A stretch of DNA of 64,000 nucleotides from JBBRHH01 sp963788015. Lineage in GTDB: Bacteria > Planctomycetota > Phycisphaerae > Tepidisphaerales > Tepidisphaeraceae. The position numbers and the translations under genes were made by a program. Within the stretch, counting starts at the first letter, position 1. Every line of letters starts with the position of its first letter. The stretch covers positions 1,860,001 through 1,924,000 of the forward strand of contig CAWBEY010000012.1 of the NCBI GenBank assembly GCA_963788015.1. The letters run 5' to 3'. This document shows, piece by piece, positions 17,381 through 26,365 of this stretch. Under the pieces are notes generated by a model. The model ran no database searches and was not told the origin of the DNA. It was given only the letters and a program-made list of their open reading frames with translations.

Positions 17381-18042
17381 TCGTTCACTCCAGCTTCCAT
17401 CGTCCTGATCAAGGGGGCATTGGCCCGCATCAGCGATGCAAATATGGCCTCTCGTTTTGCTGAATCCAAATCGGGGTCCAGAACCACCTGAATCTGGGCA
17501 GCGCCGTAACTGAGCTTCCGATAATCCTTCGCGGCGGCTACCACATCCTCCATATCGGGAACGGTCCGGCCATCGGGTAACACAAAGAAGCTTCGCACGA
17601 AGAGGTGCTCAACGCCAGCAGCCGTTTCCCGCCGAAGCGCATATTCCCGGCCACGAATGCTGAAGCCTGTGCCGTCCAGGGAAATTGGGGGAGATGCGTC
17701 AATAGACCAGCCGTTGGCGGGATAGCAGATGGCCGGGCAATGGCCGCGCATATCGCGCGAGTCGCGGGATTGGACGACGAGGAAAAACGCGTGTGTGTTG
17801 GTGAGGGGATTGGTATAGAGGCGCGTGAGCATTGCGTTGGGCTTCAGGAGCGTGACAGCGCCCGGCGGGATAGGAAGGTCTTCACTGGTGAAGTCGCCGA
17901 CCTGCCTGGGGATGTTGGAGACAGCAAGCCGGACGCGGTCGTGGAAGGGCTTGGCTGGAGAGGGATCGATACGCAGGGGGTCGCGGAAGGCCATGATGGC
18001 CAGAAGAGTCAAGGATAGGATCGGGGGGAGGAGGCGCGGCAT
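17377..18042 (-). CDS. epsI: EpsI family exosortase-associated protein
   Basis: A 221-residue exported or anchored protein of the EpsI family (DUF3485), which normally accompanies exosortase or is fused to it. The N-terminal hydrophobic segment (about 5-20) is followed by QVGDFTSEDLPIPPG and the hallmark DMRGHCPAICYPANGWSID, with the conserved Cys-x-Pro and CYP elements. Its exact role in exosortase-linked polysaccharide systems is not settled. It is a separate gene 24 bases downstream of the exosortase and overlaps the chain-length ATPase start. Confidence 0.85.
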   Translation of the reverse strand: MPRLLPPILSLTLLAIMAFRDPLRIDPSPAKPFHDRVRLAVSNIPRQVGDFTSEDLPIPPGAVTLLKPNAMLTRLYTNPLTNTHAFFLVVQSRDSRDMRGHCPAICYPANGWSIDASPPISLDGTGFSIRGREYALRRETAAGVEHLFVRSFFVLPDGRTVPDMEDVVAAAKDYRKLSYGAAQIQVVLDPDLDSAKREAIFASLMRANAPLIRTMEAGVNE

Positions 18043-18066
18043 ATGCGGGGGTACAGGGTTCGGGGT

Positions 18067-18930
18067 TCAGGGTTCAGCATTGAGCGGGCGGCGGAGGAGG
18101 GTGGCGAGGGTGGTCAGCAGGAGCGTCGCGAACGGGAGCATGATCCAACCCGCGATGTCGTGGAACTTGTCGGCGATGGAGGAGGAGGCGTGGCCAAACA
18201 AGTAGACGGTGGGGACAAGTCGTATGACGTTGCACAGGATGGCGGTGACAGGGCTGAGCAGGAGGATGATCACGCGAAGACCGGTGGAGAGCGTCATGCA
18301 GAAGCAGACGGCATAGGAAACAAGAAATAATCCAAACACCATGCGCAGGCCATTGCAGGCCTCGGCGATGGTGATGTCGGTGTGGTTGATGCTGAGCATG
18401 TTCCCCGAGCGGGAGACCGCGACGCCGAAGATGTGAAGAAGCACTTCGGTGGCGCGGCGCTGCATGGTCTGGAGTGGGAGGGCCAGACGCTGGCGGATCA
18501 TGCCGGGAACCGGAATGAGAAAAAGCATCAGGAAGGTGACAGGGAGAAGGCCCAGAAGAACGCGCGGACCCAGGAACGTGAGGATCGCCCCGGCCGCAAC
18601 CAGCACTGCCCCGCCATGCCAGAAGGATTGGATGGCGTGATGAAAGCCGACATGGGAGATCGCCCAGCCGGCGACGATGAACACAGGCCCAAGAACTGAA
18701 GTGGAAGGAATCAGCGCCCGCAGTTGCTCACGCCGGACCCAAACCAAAGCGCCGGCCACGATGGGAACCAGGAGAATGTGGCTGGCCTCTTCGTCGGTGG
18801 TGGCGATTTGATAAATGTCGGTCCACGCGCCCAGTGAGGCCGCGACGGCGGCGAGAAGCAGCAGTGACGCGCCAATCAGCGCGGCCGGCCAGCGCGGAGC
18901 GGGGAGACGGGTGATCGTTTCAGGGGACAT
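18067..18930 (-). CDS. xrt: Exosortase (transmembrane cysteine transpeptidase-like)
   Basis: A 287-residue protein with about eight membrane helices. It should cleave PEP-CTERM tails of exported proteins in the inner membrane. The exosortase triad is visible: Cys192 in IAEACNGLRMV, Arg237 in CNVIRLVPT and His257 in ADKFHDIAGW. The order exosortase, epsI, Wzc-like ATPase, sugar transferase is the classic exosortase-EPS layout. Small proteins with matching tails are encoded at 13352 and 12730. I cannot assign a numbered subtype. Confidence 0.93.
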   Translation of the reverse strand: MSPETITRLPAPRWPAALIGASLLLLAAVAASLGAWTDIYQIATTDEEASHILLVPIVAGALVWVRREQLRALIPSTSVLGPVFIVAGWAISHVGFHHAIQSFWHGGAVLVAAGAILTFLGPRVLLGLLPVTFLMLFLIPVPGMIRQRLALPLQTMQRRATEVLLHIFGVAVSRSGNMLSINHTDITIAEACNGLRMVFGLFLVSYAVCFCMTLSTGLRVIILLLSPVTAILCNVIRLVPTVYLFGHASSSIADKFHDIAGWIMLPFATLLLTTLATLLRRPLNAEP

Positions 18931-18969
18931 GATGAAGAGCTACGTCGCACAACGGCGTCACTCACTTGA

Positions 18970-21289
18970 TTAAGAGAGCGTGTGCCGGGTGTTCTTGATG
19001 AGTTGGTCGATCGCGGTGCGATTGCGGTGGACCACACCCAGCGGGCAAACGATGGAGCGGACCAGAGTCGCCCCGTCTTCGACCCGGCCGCCGCGCAGGA
19101 TGACCGAATCGTGTACGTGCGCCTTGGGCGAGATGTACGATCCAGGTTCGGCGATGACGAACGTGGGATGGCAGCTTTCGGAGAAGGGGTTGTCGAGCTC
19201 GAGTTGGCCGCTGTGCATGCGCTGGAGGCGCTGGAGGCCGCTGATGTATTCCTCAAGGGTGCGAATCGGCAGGCCGCTGGCGTGGGGCTGCTGGACGTGG
19301 GTGACGGAGAAGGATTTGGCGATGTGAGGAAGGGCCTGTTCCTTCAGATCGACGTAGCCAGCGCGGGCGATGGAGCGGAGCGTGGCGCAGCGCATCAGCA
19401 GCAGGCCGCTGGGCGTGCCGTCGCGATGGGAGATAAAGCTGACGTCGCCCCGCGATTCAGCCAGGTCGATGGCCAGATCTGGAAGGGGCGCGAGTAAAAT
19501 CTGAGCGGCATTGGCCACCAGCAGAACGTCATCGTCGTCGTAGCCGGCCGCGACATCGCTCACCACGCCGCCGGTGCCGCGGTAGGCCGCGCCGTCACGC
19601 TCGATCTGCATGAGCACGCCATTGGAGGCCGGGGTGCTGGTGGGCGCGGGGGAGAAACGATCAACCACAACGCGCACGTGCAGGTGATCTTTCCCCAACA
19701 GGTGCTTGAGGGCTTCGGTGTGGTCGCGCCAGTGGGCCAGAATCGATCGGCCATCTTCCAGCGGCAGATCGACAATCGCCCGTCCAAGCGCTTTTCGAAA
19801 AGGCGTTGGACCAACCGACCCGCCCAGGAGAATCACAGCCCGCAGGTGCTGAAGAGCGTCCGGGAGCGGCCCCGTGTGACGACGGGGCGCGGCCGCCGCG
19901 GGCAGAAGCTCGGAGGCGATGCCGGAAAGGAAAGCCTGATAGACAAAGTTGCTGTTACCTGCCGACAGAGGCTGGGCGACGACATCGGCCCCTATGCGGA
20001 TTTTATCAAGATCGCCGGGGAGGATATCCAGATTGGTGATGCCGCCTTCCAAGCCGACCTGAGGCGGAATTTCCGTAACGGGCGGCCCAAGGAACTTGCG
20101 CGCCACGCCCTTGAGGGCGGCGTTGCTCAGAAGCGACGCGGCGAAGGGGAGACCCTGGAGCAGATAGCGTTTACCGAGTCGGGCCGGCTCCTGCATGAGA
20201 CGGTGGGCCCATTCCAGGCCGCTCTTCTGCATCCATCGGGGAGCCCGGCGGACGTCGCCGGCCAGGAAGCTGAAGCTGATCCCCACGCCAATCCACCAGG
20301 TGCGGGGAAGGTGGGAGCGCAGGCGCTGGATAAGTCGTTCCTGCTTCGGAGAGCCCAGGGCGACAAAAACTATGTCTGGATTAGCGGCCACCAGCGCGGC
20401 CGTGACGGCATCCCAGCCGTGCTGATCTTTTTCAAATCCAAAGGGCGGGCAATTCAGCCCCGCGATCTGAATGGCCGGGTGGCGCTCGCGAAGCACGGTG
20501 GCCGCGCCTTCAGCGCTGCCCGGTGCGCCGCCCAGGAGAAAGACAGATTTCTTGTTGGCGGCCGCCGCCGCCGCGAGGCTGGAGATCAGGTTGGAACCGG
20601 GAACCCTCTCCGGCAACGGCATCCCCTGCAGACGGCTGGCCCACACCAGCGGCATGCCGTCGGCCACGACCAAATCGGCCTCGGTAAGAATGGCCGCAAA
20701 TTCACGGTCACGCAGGCATCGGCGCAGGTGGTCGAGATTCGGAGTCACGACCACGCCGCCGCGTCCGGCGTGAAGTCGCGTGACAATTTGATCGATGCAC
20801 TGTGTTTCAGTGATGGCGTGAACATCGACCCCGCAAAAGCGCACGACAGGCAAGGCGGCCAAGGCGCGTGATGGGGCAGGCGGCGGAGAAAAATGCGAGG
20901 AAGATTCCGCCTCGGTGAGCTGAGTTGTCGAGCCGACCAGAGCCAGACTGTGTTCGTGATGATTTACCTCGATCCTCTGAGCAACGCCGCTGGCGGGGAT
21001 GGCGCGGGGCCAGGCGCTCTCAGGGCGAACAAGTGATTTCAAGAGATGAAGAGGCGCAGCCAGCAGGGCGCGGGTCGGCCCGAATCTCGAAAAGACCGCA
21101 ACCGTGCAGACCAGAAGCGTCGCCATTGCCGACAGCAGAAGCGTCGGCGGCCAGGAAGAATGCGCCAAGCACCGCCACAGCCTGCGAAAGCCATGGCGCG
21201 TCAAGGCACCTTACAAATAGAGCCAGAGGCGGCGCGAGGGGCGCTGCGCAGAGGCCCATCATCGGGGCGTTAGCCCAGAGGACCCACAT
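18970..21289 (-). CDS. WecG/TagA/CpsF glycosyltransferase fused to a nucleotidyltransferase-like/hexapeptide domain, probable frameshift near 21110-21200
   Basis: A large fusion. The N-terminus is membrane-bound (MWVLWANAPMMGLCAAPLAPP from ATG 21289, which has a strong AGGGAG Shine-Dalgarno). It must join by a frameshift to the long 744-codon frame. A WecG/TagA glycosyltransferase domain follows (TPNLDHLRRC, ADLVVADGMPLVWAS, VFLLGGAPGS, IVFVALGSPKQE, WWIGVGISFSFLAGDVRRAP). The last roughly 330 residues look like a degenerate sugar nucleotidyltransferase (AVILLGGSVGPTPFRKALGR, then IVDLPLEDGRSI) with a C-terminal left-handed beta-helix (PGSYISPKAHVHDSVILRGG). The first half should transfer a sugar to a lipid-linked acceptor; the second half's activity is unknown. 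Confidence 0.85.
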
Positions 21290-21337
21290 AATTCTCCCTC
21301 TCCAGATCCGGCGCCCTCTCCGAAGGGCACCGGCCGG

Positions 21338-21364
21338 GGCGTGATCTTGTTCAAGGATCACGCC
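21338..21364. promoter_or_regulatory. Long stem-loop in the only large gap of the polysaccharide locus
   Basis: Inverted repeat GGCGTGATC / GATCACGCC enclosing an inner TTG/CAA pair. A smaller hairpin (GCCCT / AGGGC) lies at about 21313-21328. Both are in the 270-base gap between the GT4 gene (stop 21559) and the WecG fusion (start 21289). AT-rich TATATATA at about 21409-21416 could be part of a promoter. This may be an internal terminator, attenuator or second start site. Confidence 0.4.
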
Positions 21365-21558
21365 AAATCCCAAAAGCTCGCCGCACACCCGCGGCCTTCA
21401 AGAGCATTTATATATACGGCCTGGAACCCGGCCGTGCGAGCATTATTCCTTATCAGACTAACTACAGAGCAAGGATTAAAAATTCATTTACGTCCGATTA
21501 CTTCGTCGATCTAGCCAAATTAAAATTGCGGGGCGGCTTGAAAATGAAGCAGGAGGCT

Positions 21559-22824
21559 TCAAAGAACTGCCCGCGAGGCGGCGAGGCTGGCTGTAGACTT
21601 AACCTGCACGGCCGCATCGACGCTGCCCACCGCGTGGCGAAACAACCCCGCCAGTTTCGCGGCTTCACGGGCGACATCATGCTGCTCGGCAACCCGGGCC
21701 GCACCCGCGCGCCCCATGGCGGCCAATGTTTGATCATCCAGGCCAAGGATTCGACGGATACCGCCCACCAGCGCGTCCACGGAACCGGCCGGGACCAGGA
21801 TGCCCGAAATGTTGGGCTCAACCAGTTCAGGAATGCCCGCGATATACGTGCTGACGACTGGCCGACCCAGCGCGAACGATTCCATGATGACAACCGGCAG
21901 GCCCTCGGCGAAGCTGGGAAGCACCAGGGCGCGGGATTCGAGAATCTCCTTGTGAACCGCATCGTTGCTCATCCAACCGGTAAGACGCACGTGGCTGCCA
22001 ATGTTGAGGCGCTGGATCAGCGATTCAATATCCGGGCGAAGCTCGCCGTCTCCCACCAATACAAGCTCAAACTGCGTCCCTTCCGCGGCAAGTCGGCCAA
22101 CGGCTTCCAGCAGAAGCAACTGGCCTTTCTGCTCGACAAGACGCCCAATGCAGATCAATCGCGGCCGTGCGGGCAGCGGCGTGAGGGGCGTGTTGAGGTA
22201 GGCTCTATCAACGCCGCAGTGGACAACGTGAATTTTCGACCATTGTTCGTGCGCAACCCAGCGGCATATCTGGCTGCGGCCAAAATGACTCACGCCAATT
22301 ACAAAAGCCGCGTGCTGAATTTTCCTGGGCAGATGCAGCAGGACCGGCTTGTCAAACTCCTCGGGGCCATGAGCGGTGAAGCTATAAGTCGGCCCACCCA
22401 GCATCCGGCAGAGCATCGCCACGGCGGCGGAGTTGGTGCCAAAATGCGCGTGAAGGTGTTGTGCGCCGCATTGAATGAGCCACCGGCGAAGCACGCACGC
22501 CTCGCCGAAATAAGCGAGATGTTTAAGTCGCCCGCGATCCGACTTGCTGCCCATGCCGATGGCACAAAACAGGCTGCGAAAAAACGCGATTGGGCGGTTA
22601 AAAAGAGAGATCAGCATCGCAAGCAAAAGGCCGCCGACGCCTGAGGAAAGCAGGATGCGCGCGTTGTCCTGATAAGCACACGCGGCCGGCTCGGCCAGGT
22701 GAAACCGCGAGGCCCGGATCAGGAAGCGATGAATCACAACACCCTGCGCTTCAAGCGCGGCAATCTCGCGCCAGATGAAACTCTGGCTGGCCTGGGGCTG
22801 GTTGATCAGATACGCGATTTTCAA
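21559..22824 (-). CDS. Glycosyltransferase family 4 (GT-B) protein
   Basis: A 421-residue cytoplasmic GT-B glycosyltransferase for the repeat-unit glycan. Landmarks are the N-terminal KIAYLINQPQ, HAHFGTNSA, SFTAHGPEEF, VHCGVDRAYL, LICIGRLVEQKG, LVLVGDGELR and the donor-binding SFAEGLPVVIMESFALGRPVV. The likely start is TTG 22824, because it overlaps the upstream stop (TTGA) and gives the family's usual start; the longer frame upstream is inside the neighbour. The donor sugar and linkage cannot be read from sequence. Confidence 0.92.
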   Translation of the reverse strand: MKIAYLINQPQASQSFIWREIAALEAQGVVIHRFLIRASRFHLAEPAACAYQDNARILLSSGVGGLLLAMLISLFNRPIAFFRSLFCAIGMGSKSDRGRLKHLAYFGEACVLRRWLIQCGAQHLHAHFGTNSAAVAMLCRMLGGPTYSFTAHGPEEFDKPVLLHLPRKIQHAAFVIGVSHFGRSQICRWVAHEQWSKIHVVHCGVDRAYLNTPLTPLPARPRLICIGRLVEQKGQLLLLEAVGRLAAEGTQFELVLVGDGELRPDIESLIQRLNIGSHVRLTGWMSNDAVHKEILESRALVLPSFAEGLPVVIMESFALGRPVVSTYIAGIPELVEPNISGILVPAGSVDALVGGIRRILGLDDQTLAAMGRAGAARVAEQHDVAREAAKLAGLFRHAVGSVDAAVQVKSTASLAASRAVL

Positions 22825-23858
22825 AGGGTTCCTGCGGCAGGGACAACCTGCGTGCGTGCCGTCTTGTATTCGATAAGCGCAGTTTGCCGGCCAACAATCC
22901 GCCCAAGCCAATATTTTATCTGACCAATCACCTGCGGCACTTTACCCAGAACGCAGAAGAAGGCGTACAGCCTGGCATTGCGCGGCGAAGCACCGTGCCG
23001 AATCTGGCCACGAGAAATCCGAAACACCTGAAGCGGGTAAAGGAGCAGAACGAGGAGGCTCAGGGCATGCGTAGGGTAGATCAGCGTGCTGGCGATCAAC
23101 GGAATAACCAGGCCCCAGAGCCAGTTGCTGCGACTCTCGCGCACCCAGTGGCATTCGGGAGGCCGGCCATGCCGGGCAGCGCCTTCAGCAAACGCGTGGC
23201 CGGCCCGGACAGAGCGCTTCCACCACTGAGAAAATCGTGTCATCGCCGCGTCGTGCAACGTCATCTCCGCATCCAGACGAACAATTTTCCAGCCGGCGGC
23301 GCGAAGTCGGACGCAGAGTTCAGGCTCCTCGCCCGCGATCATGGCTGACTCGAATCCATTGACTTGCGTGAAGGCCGCAACTCGCATGAGGGCGTCGCCA
23401 CCACACGCTTTGGCCTCGCCGACAGGAGTGTCCCACTCCATGTCGCACAGGCGGTTGTATATGGATGCATCCGGGAATCGCTCACGGCGGCGGCCACAAA
23501 CCACCGCGACATCGGCGCGGGTGGACAACTCGTGAACGGCCTTTTCAATCCAACCGTCTTGTACTTCCGTGTCAGCATCAAGGAACTGCACGTACTGGAG
23601 CGAAGGGATTTCTCTCAGCAGTTGATCCATGCCGGCGTTGCGGGCGCGGGCGGCGGTGAATGGAACCGATACATCCAGTTCCACCACGGCTGCGTCCAAA
23701 GACCTGGCAACGGCCACGCTTTGATCGGTTGATGCGGAATCGACGTACACCACAGTGGCGGCATTGCCGCTCACGGACTGCAGGCACCGGCGCAGGCGCT
23801 CCCCTTCGTTGCGGCCAATCGCGACGATGCCGACGAGGTTGTCAATGGAATCAGCCAT
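22821..23858 (-). CDS. Glycosyltransferase family 2 with C-terminal membrane helices
   Basis: A 345-residue GT-A transferase. It opens with GIVAIGRNEGERLRRCL and has the metal-binding QFLDADTEVQDGW and the acceptor-side IAGEEPELCVRLR. The last roughly 100 residues contain two or three hydrophobic segments (WGLVIPLIASTLIY, ALSLLVLLLYPL), so it is membrane-attached. ATG 23858 (MADSID) fits; upstream in-frame codons overlap the acyltransferase. It overlaps both neighbours by a few bases, so the genes are translationally coupled. Confidence 0.9.
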   Translation of the reverse strand: MADSIDNLVGIVAIGRNEGERLRRCLQSVSGNAATVVYVDSASTDQSVAVARSLDAAVVELDVSVPFTAARARNAGMDQLLREIPSLQYVQFLDADTEVQDGWIEKAVHELSTRADVAVVCGRRRERFPDASIYNRLCDMEWDTPVGEAKACGGDALMRVAAFTQVNGFESAMIAGEEPELCVRLRAAGWKIVRLDAEMTLHDAAMTRFSQWWKRSVRAGHAFAEGAARHGRPPECHWVRESRSNWLWGLVIPLIASTLIYPTHALSLLVLLLYPLQVFRISRGQIRHGASPRNARLYAFFCVLGKVPQVIGQIKYWLGRIVGRQTALIEYKTARTQVVPAAGTL

Positions 23859-24430
23859 GGCGGGATTGAAGGATACGTGCCGGAATTCCAACGGCCGTTG
23901 CGCCGGCCGGAACATCACACAACACAACGGCGTTAGCGCCAATCCGTGCGGCGTCGCCGATGCGGACCGGGCCGAGAATTTTACGCGCCTGCGCCGACAT
24001 CGACGCGCTTGCCCAGAACAGGAGCCTCGGTCGGCCGGTCAATCGAACGAATGCCGAGCGTGACCCCCTGCCGGATGATGCAATCGTCGCCGATCACGCT
24101 GTTGCCGTGGATCACGATGCCGTGCTGGTGCTCGATGACAAGGCGGCGGCCAACGCTGACTGAGTAGGACAGTTCAATCCCATAACGATTGCGGGCGCGG
24201 CGGTACAGAAATCGGTATAGGAAGCTGAAGGGCGCACGGAGAATCTTCGAGCCGATAGACATGCGCCAAACGCCAAAGCGGTAAGCGGCCAAAGCGCGAA
24301 AGCCAGGCCTGGTCCAGTCTCGCCCATTGGCGCGCCAGTCTTCCGCAATCTGCGACCACAGGCCAGGTGCAGCGCGTACTGGCTCACCCAGCACCGGCGC
24401 AACAAGCTCAATTTGCGCTTGCTGGGTCAT
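23851..24430 (-). CDS. Serine acetyltransferase-like hexapeptide acyltransferase, frameshift near 23988
   Basis: A left-handed beta-helix acyltransferase of the CysE/colanic-acid type, likely to O- or N-acetylate a sugar or lipid intermediate. The front (SQIAEDWRANGRDWTRPGFRA) is helical. The hexapeptide repeats follow: HGIVIHGNSVIGDDCIIRQGVTLG. The frame from ATG 24430 stops at VGAGA. In the next frame the coil resumes at once as KILGPVRIGDAARIGANAVVL and ends VPAGATAVGIPARIL. A missing base in GGCGCGTAAAATT near 23988 explains this. The start overlaps the upstream GT stop by ATGA. Confidence 0.87.
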
Positions 24431-25386
24431 AAGCCAAACCCCCTGACAAAGACGCTGTTCCGGAGAAGATCGCGGAGGAAGCAGGCGGGATCGGTGTCGG
24501 GCTTGCGCTGAATAAATCGCCGGGCGCACCACAGGGCGAATGAGGCGGCGTAAGTCAGGTCCGCAAGGGCGGCATAAACCGGGTTAAAGTTCTTCAGGAA
24601 GAAGCGCCGGCGCGAGTCAAACCAATAGCGTGGCCGGCGCTTGTGGCTTTGCTTGGGATCGGTGACCCCCGACGCCTGGCCGACCAGATGGATAATGCGG
24701 CTCGCCGGGACGTACCAGCAGGTGTGCCCGGCCTGAAGGGCGTGGCGGCAGAAATCGACTTCCTCAAAGTACATGAAATATTCTTCGTCCATCAGGCCGA
24801 CAGACTCGAAGACGTTTCGGCGGATAATCATGCTTGCGGCCGCCACCCAATCCACTTGGCATGCAGCGGCGGGTACGGGCGGTGCGACAACCCACCGCGA
24901 CAGGATGCGCGACATGACCCCAAGTCGCAGGCCGCCGTCGAGCTCACTGAATACGGATGGAAATCGAAAGGCCGAACGCTGCGGCGTGCCGTCAGGATTT
25001 TCCAGCCGGCTGCCGGCCATGCCAATCGTCGGCTGGGCGTCCATGAACGCGATCAGCTCACACATGCCGCCTGGATGAACGATGGTGTCCGGGTTAAGCA
25101 GGATGATGTATTCAAAGGCCGGATCGGCGAAAGCTCGGCGGATGCCGGCGTTGTTGCCCCCCGCAAAACCGGTGTTGCGATCCAGCGGCAGCGGCGAAAC
25201 CCACTGCCCCCAGCCATTGGCGGCGATGGCCTCTTCGATCTGACCAAGCGAGTCGTCACCCGAGGCGTTGTCCACGATGGTGACGTGCGCATCGGGCAGC
25301 CTGGCCATCTCCGGCACCAGCGACTGAAGGCAGTCGATGGTGAGCTGACCCGTGCGGTAGTTGATAATGACAATTTCGGTGCGCAT
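24427..25386 (-). CDS. Glycosyltransferase family 2, rhamnosyltransferase-like
   Basis: A 319-residue GT-A protein of the type often annotated as a dTDP-Rha:polysaccharide rhamnosyltransferase. Landmarks are EIVIINYRTGQLTIDCL, VTIVDNASGDDS, NTGFAGGNNAGIR, IILLNPDTIVHPGG and the acceptor region VDWVAAASMIIRR with MDEEYFMYFEEVDFCRR-like spacing. rfbD, which makes dTDP-rhamnose, is next upstream, supporting rhamnose as the donor (inference). Confidence 0.9.
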   Translation of the reverse strand: MRTEIVIINYRTGQLTIDCLQSLVPEMARLPDAHVTIVDNASGDDSLGQIEEAIAANGWGQWVSPLPLDRNTGFAGGNNAGIRRAFADPAFEYIILLNPDTIVHPGGMCELIAFMDAQPTIGMAGSRLENPDGTPQRSAFRFPSVFSELDGGLRLGVMSRILSRWVVAPPVPAAACQVDWVAAASMIIRRNVFESVGLMDEEYFMYFEEVDFCRHALQAGHTCWYVPASRIIHLVGQASGVTDPKQSHKRRPRYWFDSRRRFFLKNFNPVYAALADLTYAASFALWCARRFIQRKPDTDPACFLRDLLRNSVFVRGFGL

Positions 25387-25400
25387 GGTGTGGATTGGCG

Positions 25401-26339
25401 TTATGCCTCGACAGCTTCACAGCGGATTAGATCCGCCGCGTAATCTTTGAGTGCGTCCTGCCAGCCACGCATGCGATGGCCGGTGGCGCGGGTGTAATAA
25501 GTGTTGTCCAGGGCGCTATACATGGGGCGCCTGGCCTGACCCGGCCGGATCATCAGCCACTCGTGCGTGCTGACCGGACTGAGGCGGCATTCGATCCCAC
25601 ATTCGTCCAAGACAGCCCGGGCAAAATCAAACCAGGTAAGAGCGCCGGTGTTGGCCAGATGCCAGATGCCACGGGCGCGTAGGTCGATCAGCTCAAGAAC
25701 AGCCTCGGCCAGATCAGGAACATAAGTTGGCGAGCCGAATTGATCGTTCACGATTTTCAACGGAACGCCGGCCCGGGCAAGATCGATGATCTTAGACGGA
25801 AAGCTCGATCCCCCCCGCCCAAACAGCCATGCCGTCCGCACGACCAGCCACGACGGCGGAGCGATCTGCTGGATGCGGGTTTCGCCCAGCAGCTTTGAAT
25901 ATCCGTAAGCGGAAATGGGATTGGGCGCATCATCCGGGCGATACGGCCGGTCAAGCTGGCCATCAAATACAAAGTCAGTGGAGAAGTGAACCAGGTGCGT
26001 TCCACATCGCTTACAAAGAGAGGCCAAAGCGCCGACAGCATCGCCGTTGATATTGTTGGCCAGGTCGGCGCGTTCTTCGCACGCATCGACCGCCGTGTAG
26101 GCAGCGCAGTTAAAGAGGAGCGTGGGGCGGCGTTCACGGAACATGCGCTTGATCTGGTCCAGGCGCGTGATGTCGCACTGGGCACGCGACAGGGCAGAGC
26201 AGCAGACGCCGCGCTGGTGCAGGGCGGCGGCCAGCGCCTGCGCCAAAAGTCCCTGGCCGCCCAAAATCACGACCGAGCGGAACAAATCCGCGTCGGCGGC
26301 CAGGTGATGCGAGGAGATAGTTTGCATGTTCGTTGGCAT
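25401..26339 (-). CDS. rfbD: dTDP-4-dehydrorhamnose reductase
   Basis: Reduces dTDP-4-keto-L-rhamnose to dTDP-L-rhamnose with NAD(P)H. It has the glycine-rich VVILGGQGLLAQAL, then DITRLDQI, NCAAYTAVDACEE, FSTDFVFDG, the catalytic YGYSKLLGE (Tyr, Lys), RTAWLFGRGG, DQFGSPTY and WHLANTGALTWFDFA. The length is normal. An ATG at 26339 or 26327 could start it. The other dTDP-rhamnose genes (rfbA, rfbB, rfbC) are not in the window and must lie elsewhere. Confidence 0.93.
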   Translation of the reverse strand: MPTNMQTISSHHLAADADLFRSVVILGGQGLLAQALAAALHQRGVCCSALSRAQCDITRLDQIKRMFRERRPTLLFNCAAYTAVDACEERADLANNINGDAVGALASLCKRCGTHLVHFSTDFVFDGQLDRPYRPDDAPNPISAYGYSKLLGETRIQQIAPPSWLVVRTAWLFGRGGSSFPSKIIDLARAGVPLKIVNDQFGSPTYVPDLAEAVLELIDLRARGIWHLANTGALTWFDFARAVLDECGIECRLSPVSTHEWLMIRPGQARRPMYSALDNTYYTRATGHRMRGWQDALKDYAADLIRCEAVEA

Positions 26340-26365
26340 CAATGGCCTCTTCGCGAACGCTCAGG

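Noticed and set aside
19678..20871. 397-codon plus-strand open frame antisense to the WecG fusion
   Set aside because: The minus strand here encodes clear TagA motifs (ADGMPLVWAS, ALGSPKQE). The plus frame lacks any motif or Shine-Dalgarno.
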